NCBI RefSeq assembly: GCF_007989085.1
Contig: NZ_BJVJ01000019.1
Coordinates: forward strand, 24,611 to 88,610
Direction: 5' to 3'
Length of the DNA: 64,000 nucleotides
Source of the DNA: Pseudonocardia sulfidoxydans NBRC 16205
GTDB lineage: Bacteria; Actinomycetota; Actinomycetes; Mycobacteriales; Pseudonocardiaceae
Part shown: positions 17,301-25,885 of the stretch, in pieces
Position numbering within the stretch: the first letter of the stretch is position 1
How the letters are laid out: each line of letters begins with the position of its first letter
The notes under the pieces: generated by a model
The model's input: the letters and a program-made list of their open reading frames with translations, nothing else
Told to the model about the DNA's origin: nothing
The model's database searches: none
Program-made: the position numbers and the translations under genes

Positions 17301-18036
17301 GCGACGGATCCGGTTCGCCGACACCCAGGCCCGTCCCGTCCCGGTGATCACCAGCCCGGAGTGGTCGGGCAGCGAGTCGGGCGGGCGCCGCTACGCGCCG
17401 TTCACCGTCAACGTCGAGCGCGGCAAGCCCTGGCACACCCTGACCGGCCGGATGCACTTCCTGCTCGACCACGACTGGATGCACGAGCTCGGCGAGGCGC
17501 TGCCGATCTTCCGGGCCCCGCTGGACATGCACCGGCTCTTCGGCGAAGCCCCGGTGGGCACCGCCGAACCCGGCACGTCGGTGGCCGTCCGCTACCTCAC
17601 ACCGCACTCGAAGTGGTCGATCCACTCCGAGTACCAGGACAACCTGTTCATGCTGTCGCTCTCGCGCGGCGGGCCCGTCGTCTGGATGAGCCCGCAGGAC
17701 GCGGCCACCGCGGGTGTGCGCGACAACGACTGGGTCGAGGCCGTGAACCGCAACGGCGTCGTCGTCCTGCGCGCCATCGTCTCCCACCGGATGCCCGAGG
17801 GAACGGTGTACGTCCACCACGCGCAGGAACGCGTCGTCAACGTCCCCGTCTCGGAGGCGACGGGCCGGCGCGGCGGCATCCACAACTCCGCCACCCGCAT
17901 CCTCGTCAAGCCGACGCACCTGATCGGGGGCTACGGCCAGCTGTCCTACGCCTTCAACTACCTCGGTCCGACCGGCAACCAGCGCGACGAGGTCACCGTC
18001 ATCCGCCGCCGCGCGCAGGAGGTGCGTTACCGATGA
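14344..18036 (+). CDS. narG: respiratory nitrate reductase alpha subunit
   Basis: 1230 residues, the usual NarG length. [20 protein letters not shown] near residue 68 gives the His and Cys ligands of the N-terminal 4Fe-4S cluster, followed by [12 protein letters not shown] with the last Cys. [13 protein letters not shown] near residue 240 provides the Asp ligand of the bis-MGD molybdenum. It reduces nitrate to nitrite on the cytoplasmic side with electrons from NarH. No Tat signal is visible in the Gly-rich N-terminus. It is coupled to the TDT gene upstream and narH downstream by ATGA overlaps. Confidence 0.97.
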   Translation: [1230 protein letters not shown]

Positions 18037-19682
18037 AGGTCATGGCCCAGCTGGGCATGGTGATGAACCTCGACAAGTGCATCGGCTGCCACACGTGCTC
18101 GGTCACCTGCAAGCAGGCCTGGACCAACCGCGCGGGCGTCGAGTACGTGTGGTTCAACAACGTCGAGACCCGGCCGGGTCAGGGCTACCCGCGCCGCTAC
18201 CAGGACCAGGACCGCTGGCGCGGCGGCTGGGTGCGCAACCGGCGCGGCCGGCTGACCCTGCGCGCGGGCGGGCGTGTCCGCAAGCTGCTGTCGATCTTCG
18301 CCAACCCGGTCCTGCCGAACATCCGCGACTACTACGAGCCCTGGACCTACGACTACGAGACGCTCGTCGACGCCCCGCTCGGCGACGACTTCCCCGTGGC
18401 CGAGCCGCGGTCGCTGCTGTCGGGCAGGCCGATGGCCGTCGAGTGGAGCGCCAACTGGGACGACGACCTCGGCGGCATCCCCGAGCAGGGCGAGCTCGAC
18501 CCGATCGTGGAACGGATCCGGCGCGAGTCCGAGGACAAGGTGCGCTTCGAGTACGAGCAGGCGTTCATGTTCTACCTGCCGCGCATCTGCGAGCACTGCC
18601 TCAACCCCGCCTGCGTCGCCTCCTGCCCCTCGGGGGCGATGTACAAGCGGGTCGAGGACGGCATCGTGCTCGTCGACCAGGACCGCTGCCGCGGCTGGCG
18701 GATGTGCGTCACCGGCTGCCCGTACAAGAAGATCTACTTCAACCACCGCACCGGCAAGGCCGAGAAGTGCACGTTCTGCTACCCCCGCGTCGAGGTCGGC
18801 CTGCCGACGGTCTGCAGCGAGACCTGCGTCGGCCGGTTGCGCTACATCGGACTGTTCCTCTACGACGCCGACCGCGTCACCGAGGCCGCGTCGGTCGAGG
18901 ACGAACGTGACCTCTACCAGTCGCAGCTCGACGTGCTGCTCGACCCGCACGACCCCGCGGTGGTGGCGGCCGCGCACCGCGACGGCATCGATCCCGAGTG
19001 GGTGGAGGCGGCGCAGCGCTCGCCCGTCCACAAGCTGGTGGCGCAGTACCGGGTCGCGCTGCCGCTGCATCCGGAGTTCCGGACCATGCCGATGGTCTGG
19101 TACGTCCCGCCGCTCTCACCCGTCGTCGACCGGCTCACCGAGACCGGCCACGACGGCGAGTCCGCCGGCAACCTGTTCGGCGCGATCGACGCGCTGCGAA
19201 TCCCCGTCGAGTACCTGGCCGAGCTGTTCACCGCGGGCGACCCGGAGCCGGTCACCCGGGTCCTGCGCACGCTCGCCGCGATGCGCGCGTTCATGCGCGA
19301 CGTCACCCTCGGCCGGGAGATCGACGAGTCGATCCCCGCCGCCGTCGGGATGGGCGCCGAGGAGATCATGGAGATGTACCGGCTGCTCGCGATCGCCAAG
19401 TACGACGAGCGTTACGTCATCCCGACGGCCCACGTCGGCGAGGCCCACCAGCTGGAGGAGCTGGGCTGCAGCCTCGACGTCGACGGCGGCCCCGGGATGG
19501 GCGGCCCGTTCGGCGAGGCGTCGGGGCGGCCCGCGCCGGTGTCGGTCGAGACGTTCCACGCCCTGCGCGACCGCCAGACCAGCGACACCGTCGCCGACAC
19601 CTCCGCGAGCCGCGTCAACCTGCTGAACTGGGACGGCAAGGGCAGACCGGAGGGTCTCTTCCCGCCCCGGGGCCGGCGGTGA
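18033..19682 (+). CDS. narH: respiratory nitrate reductase beta subunit
   Basis: 549 residues. Four Cys groups for iron-sulfur clusters are intact: DKCIGCHTCSVTCKQ (residues about 15-29), ICEHCLNPACVASCPSG, DRCRGWRMCVTGCPYKK with the Trp that marks the 3Fe-4S cluster of NarH, and KCTFCYPRVEVGLPTVCSETC. It relays electrons from NarI to NarG. The start overlaps the narG stop, and the stop overlaps the narJ GTG. Confidence 0.97.
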   Translation: MKVMAQLGMVMNLDKCIGCHTCSVTCKQAWTNRAGVEYVWFNNVETRPGQGYPRRYQDQDRWRGGWVRNRRGRLTLRAGGRVRKLLSIFANPVLPNIRDYYEPWTYDYETLVDAPLGDDFPVAEPRSLLSGRPMAVEWSANWDDDLGGIPEQGELDPIVERIRRESEDKVRFEYEQAFMFYLPRICEHCLNPACVASCPSGAMYKRVEDGIVLVDQDRCRGWRMCVTGCPYKKIYFNHRTGKAEKCTFCYPRVEVGLPTVCSETCVGRLRYIGLFLYDADRVTEAASVEDERDLYQSQLDVLLDPHDPAVVAAAHRDGIDPEWVEAAQRSPVHKLVAQYRVALPLHPEFRTMPMVWYVPPLSPVVDRLTETGHDGESAGNLFGAIDALRIPVEYLAELFTAGDPEPVTRVLRTLAAMRAFMRDVTLGREIDESIPAAVGMGAEEIMEMYRLLAIAKYDERYVIPTAHVGEAHQLEELGCSLDVDGGPGMGGPFGEASGRPAPVSVETFHALRDRQTSDTVADTSASRVNLLNWDGKGRPEGLFPPRGRR

Positions 19683-20272
19683 GCGCCCGGGTGGTCCTGC
19701 AGGCGGCCTCGCTGTGCCTGCTCCACCCCGACGACCCCGGCCGGTGGCCGCTCGTGCGCGCCGCGGTGGCCGAGCTGCCCGCCGGGCCCGCCCGCGCCGG
19801 CCTCGACGCCTTCCTCGACGCCATCGCGCAGCGCCGCGACCTCGCCGAGCACTACGTCGCCGTCTTCGACACCCGTCGGCGCTGCTGCCTCTACCTGACC
19901 TGGTGGACCGACGGGGAGACCCGGCGCCGCGGCGGCGCACTGGCCGCGCTCAAGCAGCGGTACCGGCGGTCGGGGGTCGAGTTCAGGGGCACCGAGCTTC
20001 CCGACTTCCTGCCCGCGGTCCTGGAGTACGCCGCCACCGCCGACCTCGCCGACGGGCTCGCCCTGCTGCAGGAGCACCGGGCCGGCGTGGAGCTGCTGCG
20101 GCTGGCGCTGCACGAGGCGGCGACCCCGTACGCGCACGTCCTGGAGGCCGTCTGCGCGTTGCTGCCCGGCCCGTCGCCCACCGACGTCGCCGCCGCCAAG
20201 GCCCTCGCGCGCAGCGGGCCACCCCGCGAACAGGTGGGCCTCGAGCTCGCCCCCTTCGGAGGCCCGCGATGA
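19679..20272 (+). CDS. narJ: nitrate reductase molybdenum cofactor assembly chaperone
   Basis: 197 residues, all-helical TorD/NarJ-type protein. HYVAVFDTRRRCCLYLTWW near residue 60 is the conserved NarJ block, followed by GTELPDFLPAVLEY. It binds NarG and assists insertion of Mo-bis-MGD before membrane docking. GTG 19679 overlaps the narH stop; its own stop overlaps the narI ATG. Confidence 0.93.
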   Translation: MSARVVLQAASLCLLHPDDPGRWPLVRAAVAELPAGPARAGLDAFLDAIAQRRDLAEHYVAVFDTRRRCCLYLTWWTDGETRRRGGALAALKQRYRRSGVEFRGTELPDFLPAVLEYAATADLADGLALLQEHRAGVELLRLALHEAATPYAHVLEAVCALLPGPSPTDVAAAKALARSGPPREQVGLELAPFGGPR

Positions 20273-21003
20273 ACGTGCTGCTGTGGGGCGTGCTGCCCTA
20301 CGTCATGGTCGCCGTCCTGGTCACGGGCACGATCTGGCGCTACCGCTACGACAAGTTCGGCTGGACGACGCGGTCCTCGGAACTGCACGAGTCGCGGCTG
20401 CTGCGCATCGGCAGCCCGATGTTCCACTTCGGGCTGCTCGTCGTCGTCATCGGCCACGTCATCGGTCTGGTCATCCCCGAGAGCTGGACCACGGCCATCG
20501 GGCTGTCGGAGCCGGCCTACCACGTGCAGGCGCTCGTGCTCGGCGGGATCGCCGGCGTCTCCACTCTCGCCGGGATCGCCATCCTGATCTACCGGCGCCG
20601 CACCACCGGCCCGGTCTTCTCCGCGACGACCCGCAACGACAAGCTCATGTACGTCGTGCTCGTGCTGGCGATCGTCGCGGGGCTGTCGACGACGCTGCTC
20701 GGTGTCGCCGGGGGCGAGGAACACAACTACCGCGTCTCGGTGTCGCCGTGGTTCCGGTCGCTGTTCGTGTTCCAGCCCGACATCGACGCGATGGCCGGTT
20801 CGAGCCTCGCCTTCCGGATCCACACGCTGATCGGCATGGCGCTGTTCACGATCTGGCCGTTCACGCGGCTCGTGCACGCCTTCTCGGCGCCGGTGGGCTA
20901 CCTGTTCCGTCCCTACATCGTGTACCGCTCCCGCTCCGGTGGCCCCGCCGCGGGGCCGCCGCGGCGGGGCTGGGACCGGGTCGGGTCGAGCGAGCCCCGG
21001 TAG
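20269..21003 (+). CDS. narI: respiratory nitrate reductase gamma subunit (cytochrome b)
   Basis: 244 residues with five hydrophobic segments. His residues in MFHFGLLVVVIGHVIG and in FRIHTLIGMALFTIWPFTRLVHAFSAP are the expected ligands of the two b hemes. It oxidises menaquinol and passes electrons to NarH. It closes the five-gene operon; only five bases separate its stop from the convergent MMPL stop, so termination must occur within coding sequence. Confidence 0.95.
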   Translation: MNVLLWGVLPYVMVAVLVTGTIWRYRYDKFGWTTRSSELHESRLLRIGSPMFHFGLLVVVIGHVIGLVIPESWTTAIGLSEPAYHVQALVLGGIAGVSTLAGIAILIYRRRTTGPVFSATTRNDKLMYVVLVLAIVAGLSTTLLGVAGGEEHNYRVSVSPWFRSLFVFQPDIDAMAGSSLAFRIHTLIGMALFTIWPFTRLVHAFSAPVGYLFRPYIVYRSRSGGPAAGPPRRGWDRVGSSEPR

Positions 21004-21008
21004 GACGC

Positions 21009-23423
21009 CTAGCCGGCCGGGGTGAGCGCGTCGGGGCGCTGCGCCGCCGCCGGGTGGTCGCGCTCCAGCGAGGCGCCCTCGACGTCGACGTTCGGCAGGA
21101 TGCGGTCCAGCCACTTCGGCAGCCACCAGGCGGCGTCGCCGGCCAGGTGCATCAGCGCGGGGATGACGAGCATCCGGACGACGAAGGCGTCGAACAGCAC
21201 GCCGAAGGCCAGTCCGAAGCCCATCGGCCGGATCATCGCGAGGTGGGAGAACACGAACCCGCCGAAGACGGAGAACATGATGATCGCGGCGGCGGTGACG
21301 ACGGCGCGGCCCGCGTGCAGGCCCTCGGTGACCGCGCGGCGTGCCGGCGAGCCGTGGACGAACGCCTCCCGCATGCCGGAGACCAGGAACAGCTGGTAGT
21401 CCATGGCCAGGCCGAACAGGATGCCGACGAGCAGGGTCGGCAGGAAGTTCAGCACGGGCCCCGGGTCGTGCACACCGAACACCGGGCCGAGCCAGCCCCA
21501 CTGGTAGATCGCGACGACCGCGCCCATCGCCGCGAAGTAGGACAGGACGAACCCGACGGTGGCCGTGACCGGTACCAGGATGGACCGGAACACGACGATC
21601 ATGATCAGCAGCGACAGTCCGACGACGACCGCGAGGTAGATCGGCAGCGCCGCGGCGAGCTTGGCGGAGATGTCGATGTTGCCCGACGCCGAGCCGGCGA
21701 CGCCCAGGGGCGTGCCGGGTTCGAACGGCGTCGTCATCGCGCGCAGGTCGTCGACGAGCTGCTCGGTCGCCTCGCTCGTCGGCCCGTCGGTGGGCACCAC
21801 CTGGAACAGCGCGAACGACCCGTTCGGTGCGACGGCGACGGGCGCGACGGCCGCGACGTGCTCGGCGTCGCCGATCTGCTGCGCGACCGCGGCCTGCGCG
21901 GCGGTGCGGCCCTGCTCGTCGAGGCCCGGGGGCAGGTCCGCGACGACGACCAGGGGCCCGTTCGCCCCGGCCCCGAACTTGTCGGCGACCGTCGCGTACG
22001 CCTGGTACTGGGTGGAGTCCTGCGGCTCGGACGAGCCGTCGGGCAGCCCGAGGCGCATCGACAGCACCGGGACCGCGATCACGACCAGCAGCGCGATGCC
22101 GCCGACGGCGCGGAGCACGGCCTTGCCCGTCGACATCGGGGCGCGGTGGGGGGTCTGCGGGGCCGGGGGCTGCGAACGGGCCTTGCGCGACAACAGCCGC
22201 GGCCCGATCAGCGACAGCAGCGCGGGGGTGAGCGTCACCGCGACCAGCACGGCGACGGCGACGCACGCCGCGCCGACGACACCCATCAGGCCCAGGAACG
22301 GGATGCCCGTGATCGTCAGCGCCACCAGCGCGATGACGACGGTGAAGCCCGCGAAGACGACCGCGTTGCCCGACGTGCCGGTGGCCAGCGCGATCGACTC
22401 GCGCAGCGGGACGCCCGCGCGCAGCTGCCTGCGGTGACGGTTCACGACGAACAGCGCGTAGTCGATGCCCACCGCGAGGCCCAGCATGAGGCCCAGGATC
22501 GGGGTCACCGACGTCATCTCGACGAGCCCGGAGAACGCCATCGCGCCGGCCACGCCGACGCCGACGCCGACGAGCGCGGTGAGGATCGGCAGCCCGGCCG
22601 CGACGAGGGTGCCGAGCATGACCAGCAGCACGACCGCGGCGATCACGACGCCGACGACCTCGGCGGGGCCGGCGATGCCGTCGAGGTTCTGGGTGATCTC
22701 GGAGGAGAAGTCGATGTCGACACCCGGGATCGCTGCGTCGCGCATCGCTGCGGTGACGGCGTCCTTCGTCTCGGTGGGGATCGCCGTCTGCGACGCGCCG
22801 AACGCGACCGTGACGACGGCCGCGCTGCCGTCCTCGGAGACCGTGCGGATGCCGGCCGCGAGCGCCGCGAGGGACTCCCCCGCCGTCAGCTGCGCGGTCC
22901 CGGCGTCGAGGCCCGCGCGGGTCTGGTCGAGCTGCTGCTGTTGCGCGGCAAGGGCTTCGGCGGGCACACCCGAGGCCCGGGCGGCGTCGAGCTGCGCCTG
23001 CCCCGCTGTGAGCTGTGCCCGCGCCTGGTCGAGCTGTGCGCGCCCGCCCGCGAGCTGGCGCTCCTGGGCCGCGCGGCTCGCGGCGACGGCGAACGGGTCG
23101 ACGACCTGGGTGACGCCGTCGATCCCGCCGACGCGCTGCAGCACCGACGACACCGCGGCGCGCTGCTCGTCGGTGAACGGCCGGCCGTCGGCCGTCGACA
23201 GGACGACCAGTCCGGTGCCGCCACCGGCGCCGGGGAGCTCGGCCTGCAGCCTTTCCGACACCTGCTCGGTCGGGGTGCCCGGGATGGAGGTCGCGCCCGT
23301 CAGGTTGACCCCCGTGACGAGGACGGCGACGACGGCCGCGGCGAGCAGGGCGGCCCAGGCCGTGACGACCCGCCACGGACGACGGGCCGCGAAGTGGCCG
23401 AGGCGGTACAGCAGTTCTGCCAT
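21009..23423 (-). CDS. MMPL-family RND transporter
   Basis: 804 residues with two repeats of the MMPL layout: one N-terminal helix, a large extracytoplasmic loop (about 40-250 and 440-590), then five to six helices each. GLMLGLAVGIDYALFVVNRHR in the first half and GILFGLAMDYQLFLVSGMREA in the second carry the conserved Asp-Tyr proton-relay motif. The first loop is rich in Gln/Ala repeats that look coiled-coil. It is probably an exporter of lipids or hydrophobic drugs. A TetR gene lies 31 bp upstream in the same direction. Confidence 0.9.
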   Translation of the reverse strand: MAELLYRLGHFAARRPWRVVTAWAALLAAAVVAVLVTGVNLTGATSIPGTPTEQVSERLQAELPGAGGGTGLVVLSTADGRPFTDEQRAAVSSVLQRVGGIDGVTQVVDPFAVAASRAAQERQLAGGRAQLDQARAQLTAGQAQLDAARASGVPAEALAAQQQQLDQTRAGLDAGTAQLTAGESLAALAAGIRTVSEDGSAAVVTVAFGASQTAIPTETKDAVTAAMRDAAIPGVDIDFSSEITQNLDGIAGPAEVVGVVIAAVVLLVMLGTLVAAGLPILTALVGVGVGVAGAMAFSGLVEMTSVTPILGLMLGLAVGIDYALFVVNRHRRQLRAGVPLRESIALATGTSGNAVVFAGFTVVIALVALTITGIPFLGLMGVVGAACVAVAVLVAVTLTPALLSLIGPRLLSRKARSQPPAPQTPHRAPMSTGKAVLRAVGGIALLVVIAVPVLSMRLGLPDGSSEPQDSTQYQAYATVADKFGAGANGPLVVVADLPPGLDEQGRTAAQAAVAQQIGDAEHVAAVAPVAVAPNGSFALFQVVPTDGPTSEATEQLVDDLRAMTTPFEPGTPLGVAGSASGNIDISAKLAAALPIYLAVVVGLSLLIMIVVFRSILVPVTATVGFVLSYFAAMGAVVAIYQWGWLGPVFGVHDPGPVLNFLPTLLVGILFGLAMDYQLFLVSGMREAFVHGSPARRAVTEGLHAGRAVVTAAAIIMFSVFGGFVFSHLAMIRPMGFGLAFGVLFDAFVVRMLVIPALMHLAGDAAWWLPKWLDRILPNVDVEGASLERDHPAAAQRPDALTPAG

Positions 23424-23454
23424 GACGAGGAGACGCTCCCGGGAGGTGTAGCGG

Positions 23455-24084
23455 TCAGCGGCCGAAGCCCGTGCGAAGTGCGCTGGTCAGACGGTCGAGC
23501 AGGCGGGCCCACTCCCGACGCGAGGCGGCGTCGTCGACGGCTCCGGTGCGCTCCCACCAGTGCCCGTGCAGCACCTGGACACCGGAGAGCAGGGAGCCGA
23601 CGACGAGCTGCACGTCGAGCGGGTCGACGCCGGGGTAGCGGGCGGCGACGACGCCGAGCAGGTGCCGGCCGCACCGCCCGAACGCGGCCTCGACGATCAC
23701 CTCGACGCGGGCGTCCTGCTCGCCGCGGCCGCCGAGGACGTGGGTCAGGTAGGCCATCGGGCCCACGAGATCGGTGGCGTGCAACGCGCGGACGACGTCG
23801 TCGACCACCGCGGCCAGGCCCGGCTCCCCGGGCGGTGCGGCCGCCGTGGCTTCGACGAACCCGTCGACCAGGACGTCGAGCATCTCCGTGCAGGCGGCCA
23901 GCACGATCTCGTCGAGCGTCGCGAAGTGGTTGAAGACGGTCCGCCGCGACACCCCGGCCCGTTCGGCGACGGCGTCGACGGTGAGCCCCTGGCGGCCGCG
24001 CTCGTCGGTGAGGGCGAGGGCCGCGTCGATGAGCGCACGACGCGTCCGCGCCTTCTGCGCATCACGCACCGTCGGGGCCGTCAC
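23455..24084 (-). CDS. TetR-family regulator of the MMPL operon
   Basis: 209 residues from GTG 24084. The helix-turn-helix lies at about residues 20-50 (GLTVDAVAERAGVSRRTVFNHF), with a ligand-binding C-terminal domain after it. An in-frame ATG at 24150 would add 22 residues but would place the palindrome 24108-24120 inside the gene; the GTG is preferred because that palindrome is the natural operator. It very likely represses itself and the downstream MMPL exporter. Confidence 0.85.
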   Translation of the reverse strand: MTAPTVRDAQKARTRRALIDAALALTDERGRQGLTVDAVAERAGVSRRTVFNHFATLDEIVLAACTEMLDVLVDGFVEATAAAPPGEPGLAAVVDDVVRALHATDLVGPMAYLTHVLGGRGEQDARVEVIVEAAFGRCGRHLLGVVAARYPGVDPLDVQLVVGSLLSGVQVLHGHWWERTGAVDDAASRREWARLLDRLTSALRTGFGR

Positions 24085-24107
24085 CCGGTCGAGGTTAGGA
24101 ATCTCGC

Positions 24108-24120
24108 TGCACTCAGTGCA
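24108..24120. promoter_or_regulatory. TetR operator candidate
   Basis: TGCACTCAGTGCA, a perfect 6+1+6 palindrome, 24 bp before the GTG of the TetR gene. Size, symmetry and place fit autorepression of the TetR-MMPL operon. Confidence 0.6.
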
Positions 24121-24177
24121 ATGAGTCTCGTGCCACTCTTGGTGACGCACGCGTCCTCGTCGCGCTGGGCGTCGTCG

Positions 24178-25779
24178 TCAGTGACGGCGCTGCCGCAGCT
24201 GCGCCTCGTCCAGGTCGAGCTCGCGGCTGATCTCCACCACCGTCTCCCGGCCGATCTCGCCCTCGTCGTGCATCCGCCGCAGCGCCGCCCGCTCGACCTC
24301 GATCAGCCGCAACCGCAGGGCGCGCACGTCGAACGACCCGCCCGACCGGAGGCCGTCGCGGTCGCCGTCACCGGAGCCGTCGAGCCGGTCACGCAGGTGG
24401 TCGCGCCGAAGCTCCAGCACCTGCCGCAGCTCGTCGACACCCGGCGGCACCGGCTCCTCCCGCTCGGCGACCCCGTCGAGCTCGCGCAACGCCGCGTCGA
24501 CGGCGGCCTGCCGGGCCCGCACCGACTCGGTCCGTTCCCGCGCGCCCGGACGCAGGTCCAGCGCACGCAGCAGCAGCGCCAGCGGCAGCGTCTGCCCGAC
24601 GAGCGTCACCAGCACGACGACGACGGTGAGGAACACCAGCAGGTCGCGCCGCGGGAAGGGCGCACCGTCGGGGGTCGTCAACGGCAGCGACAGCACGACC
24701 GCGAGCGAGACGGCGCCCCGCGGCCCGCACCAGCCGACCGCGAGCCGCTCCCGCCACGGCATCTGCCCGACCGCCTCCTCGCGCACCGGCAGCAGCGACA
24801 CCAGCGGCGCGGCCCCCAGCACCCACGCGAGCCGCACGACGACCACGACCACCGTGACCGCCACCGCCGCGCCGACGACAGGCCGGACGGCCTGGCCCTC
24901 GATGCCCCGGAACACCGTCGGCACCTGGACGCCGAGCAGGACGAACAGCAGCGCGACGAGCAGCGTGTTGGGGACGCGCCAGAACGTCTCGGCGTGCAGC
25001 CGGACCGTCGGTTCGACGAGGCCCCGGCCACGCACCCCGAGCCAGACGGCGGCGGTGACGGTCGCGAGCACCCCGGAGGCGTGCACCTGCTGCGCGGGCA
25101 CGAACGCCAGGTACGGCACCAGCAGCGACAGCAGCACCTGCACGGCGATGTCGCGGATCCGTCGCCGCACCGCCGCCGCGACGAACCCGACGACGAGCCC
25201 CAGCCCGATCCCGCCGCCCACCTCGACGAGCAGCGCGAGCCCCACCTCACCGGTGGTCGTCGCCGCCCCGACCGCGCCGACCGCCACGGCGAACAGGGTG
25301 AGTGCGACGCCGTCGTTGACCAGCCCCTCGGCCTCCAGCACGGTGGCCATCCGCCGCGGCACCCCGAACCGGCGGAGCACCGACCCCGCGGCGACGGGAT
25401 CCGGGGGCGCCACCGCCGCCCCGAACGCGATCGCCGCCGCCCACCCGACATCGGGGAACACCGCGAGCAGGGTCGCGGCCACGGCGAACGCGGTGGCGAC
25501 GACCAGCCCGACGGCCTGACCGACCACCGGGACGAGGTGCCGCACGGTCTCGCGCAGGTCGCTGAAGAACGCGGCGTAGTAGATGAGCGGGGGCAGGAAG
25601 ACGAGCAGCACGAAGTCCGGCGACAGCCGCAGCGCCTCCACCCCGGGCACGAACGCGGCGCCGACGCCCAGCAGGACGAACACCGCCGCCTCGGGCAGTC
25701 CGGTGCGCCGGCTGACCAACCGCCCGACGACGACCCCTGCCGCGAGGACGGCGACGACGAGCAGAACCTGCGCGGGCAC
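24178..25779 (-). CDS. CPA1-family Na+(K+)/H+ antiporter
   Basis: 533 residues. About twelve hydrophobic helices occupy residues 1-400; FLPPLIYYAAFFSDL is the conserved CPA1 block and AVAPPDPVAAGSVLRRFG plus EGLVNDGVALTLFAV hold the membrane-embedded acidic residues, with GPRGAVSLAVVLSLP near residue 350. A soluble C-terminal tail of about 130 residues is rich in Arg/Glu and probably regulatory. It exchanges cytoplasmic cations for protons. It is on the same strand as TetR-MMPL, with 93 bp between its stop and the TetR start. Confidence 0.9.
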   Translation of the reverse strand: MPAQVLLVVAVLAAGVVVGRLVSRRTGLPEAAVFVLLGVGAAFVPGVEALRLSPDFVLLVFLPPLIYYAAFFSDLRETVRHLVPVVGQAVGLVVATAFAVAATLLAVFPDVGWAAAIAFGAAVAPPDPVAAGSVLRRFGVPRRMATVLEAEGLVNDGVALTLFAVAVGAVGAATTTGEVGLALLVEVGGGIGLGLVVGFVAAAVRRRIRDIAVQVLLSLLVPYLAFVPAQQVHASGVLATVTAAVWLGVRGRGLVEPTVRLHAETFWRVPNTLLVALLFVLLGVQVPTVFRGIEGQAVRPVVGAAVAVTVVVVVVRLAWVLGAAPLVSLLPVREEAVGQMPWRERLAVGWCGPRGAVSLAVVLSLPLTTPDGAPFPRRDLLVFLTVVVVLVTLVGQTLPLALLLRALDLRPGARERTESVRARQAAVDAALRELDGVAEREEPVPPGVDELRQVLELRRDHLRDRLDGSGDGDRDGLRSGGSFDVRALRLRLIEVERAALRRMHDEGEIGRETVVEISRELDLDEAQLRQRRH

Positions 25780-25885
25780 CTGGGCGCGTTACCCCGCCGG
25801 CGGCCTGTGGACACCCGCGGCGGCGGTCGGTCGCGGTTCGGGGTGCGACCGTGGCGGGGCCCGGGTCAGGGGTGGGCCGGGGTCG

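Noticed and set aside
14146..17919. 1257-codon open frame on the minus strand opposite narG
   Set aside because: Composition is Arg/Val/Gly-rich with no domain, and narG on the other strand is complete and conserved. Long antisense frames are expected at this GC content.
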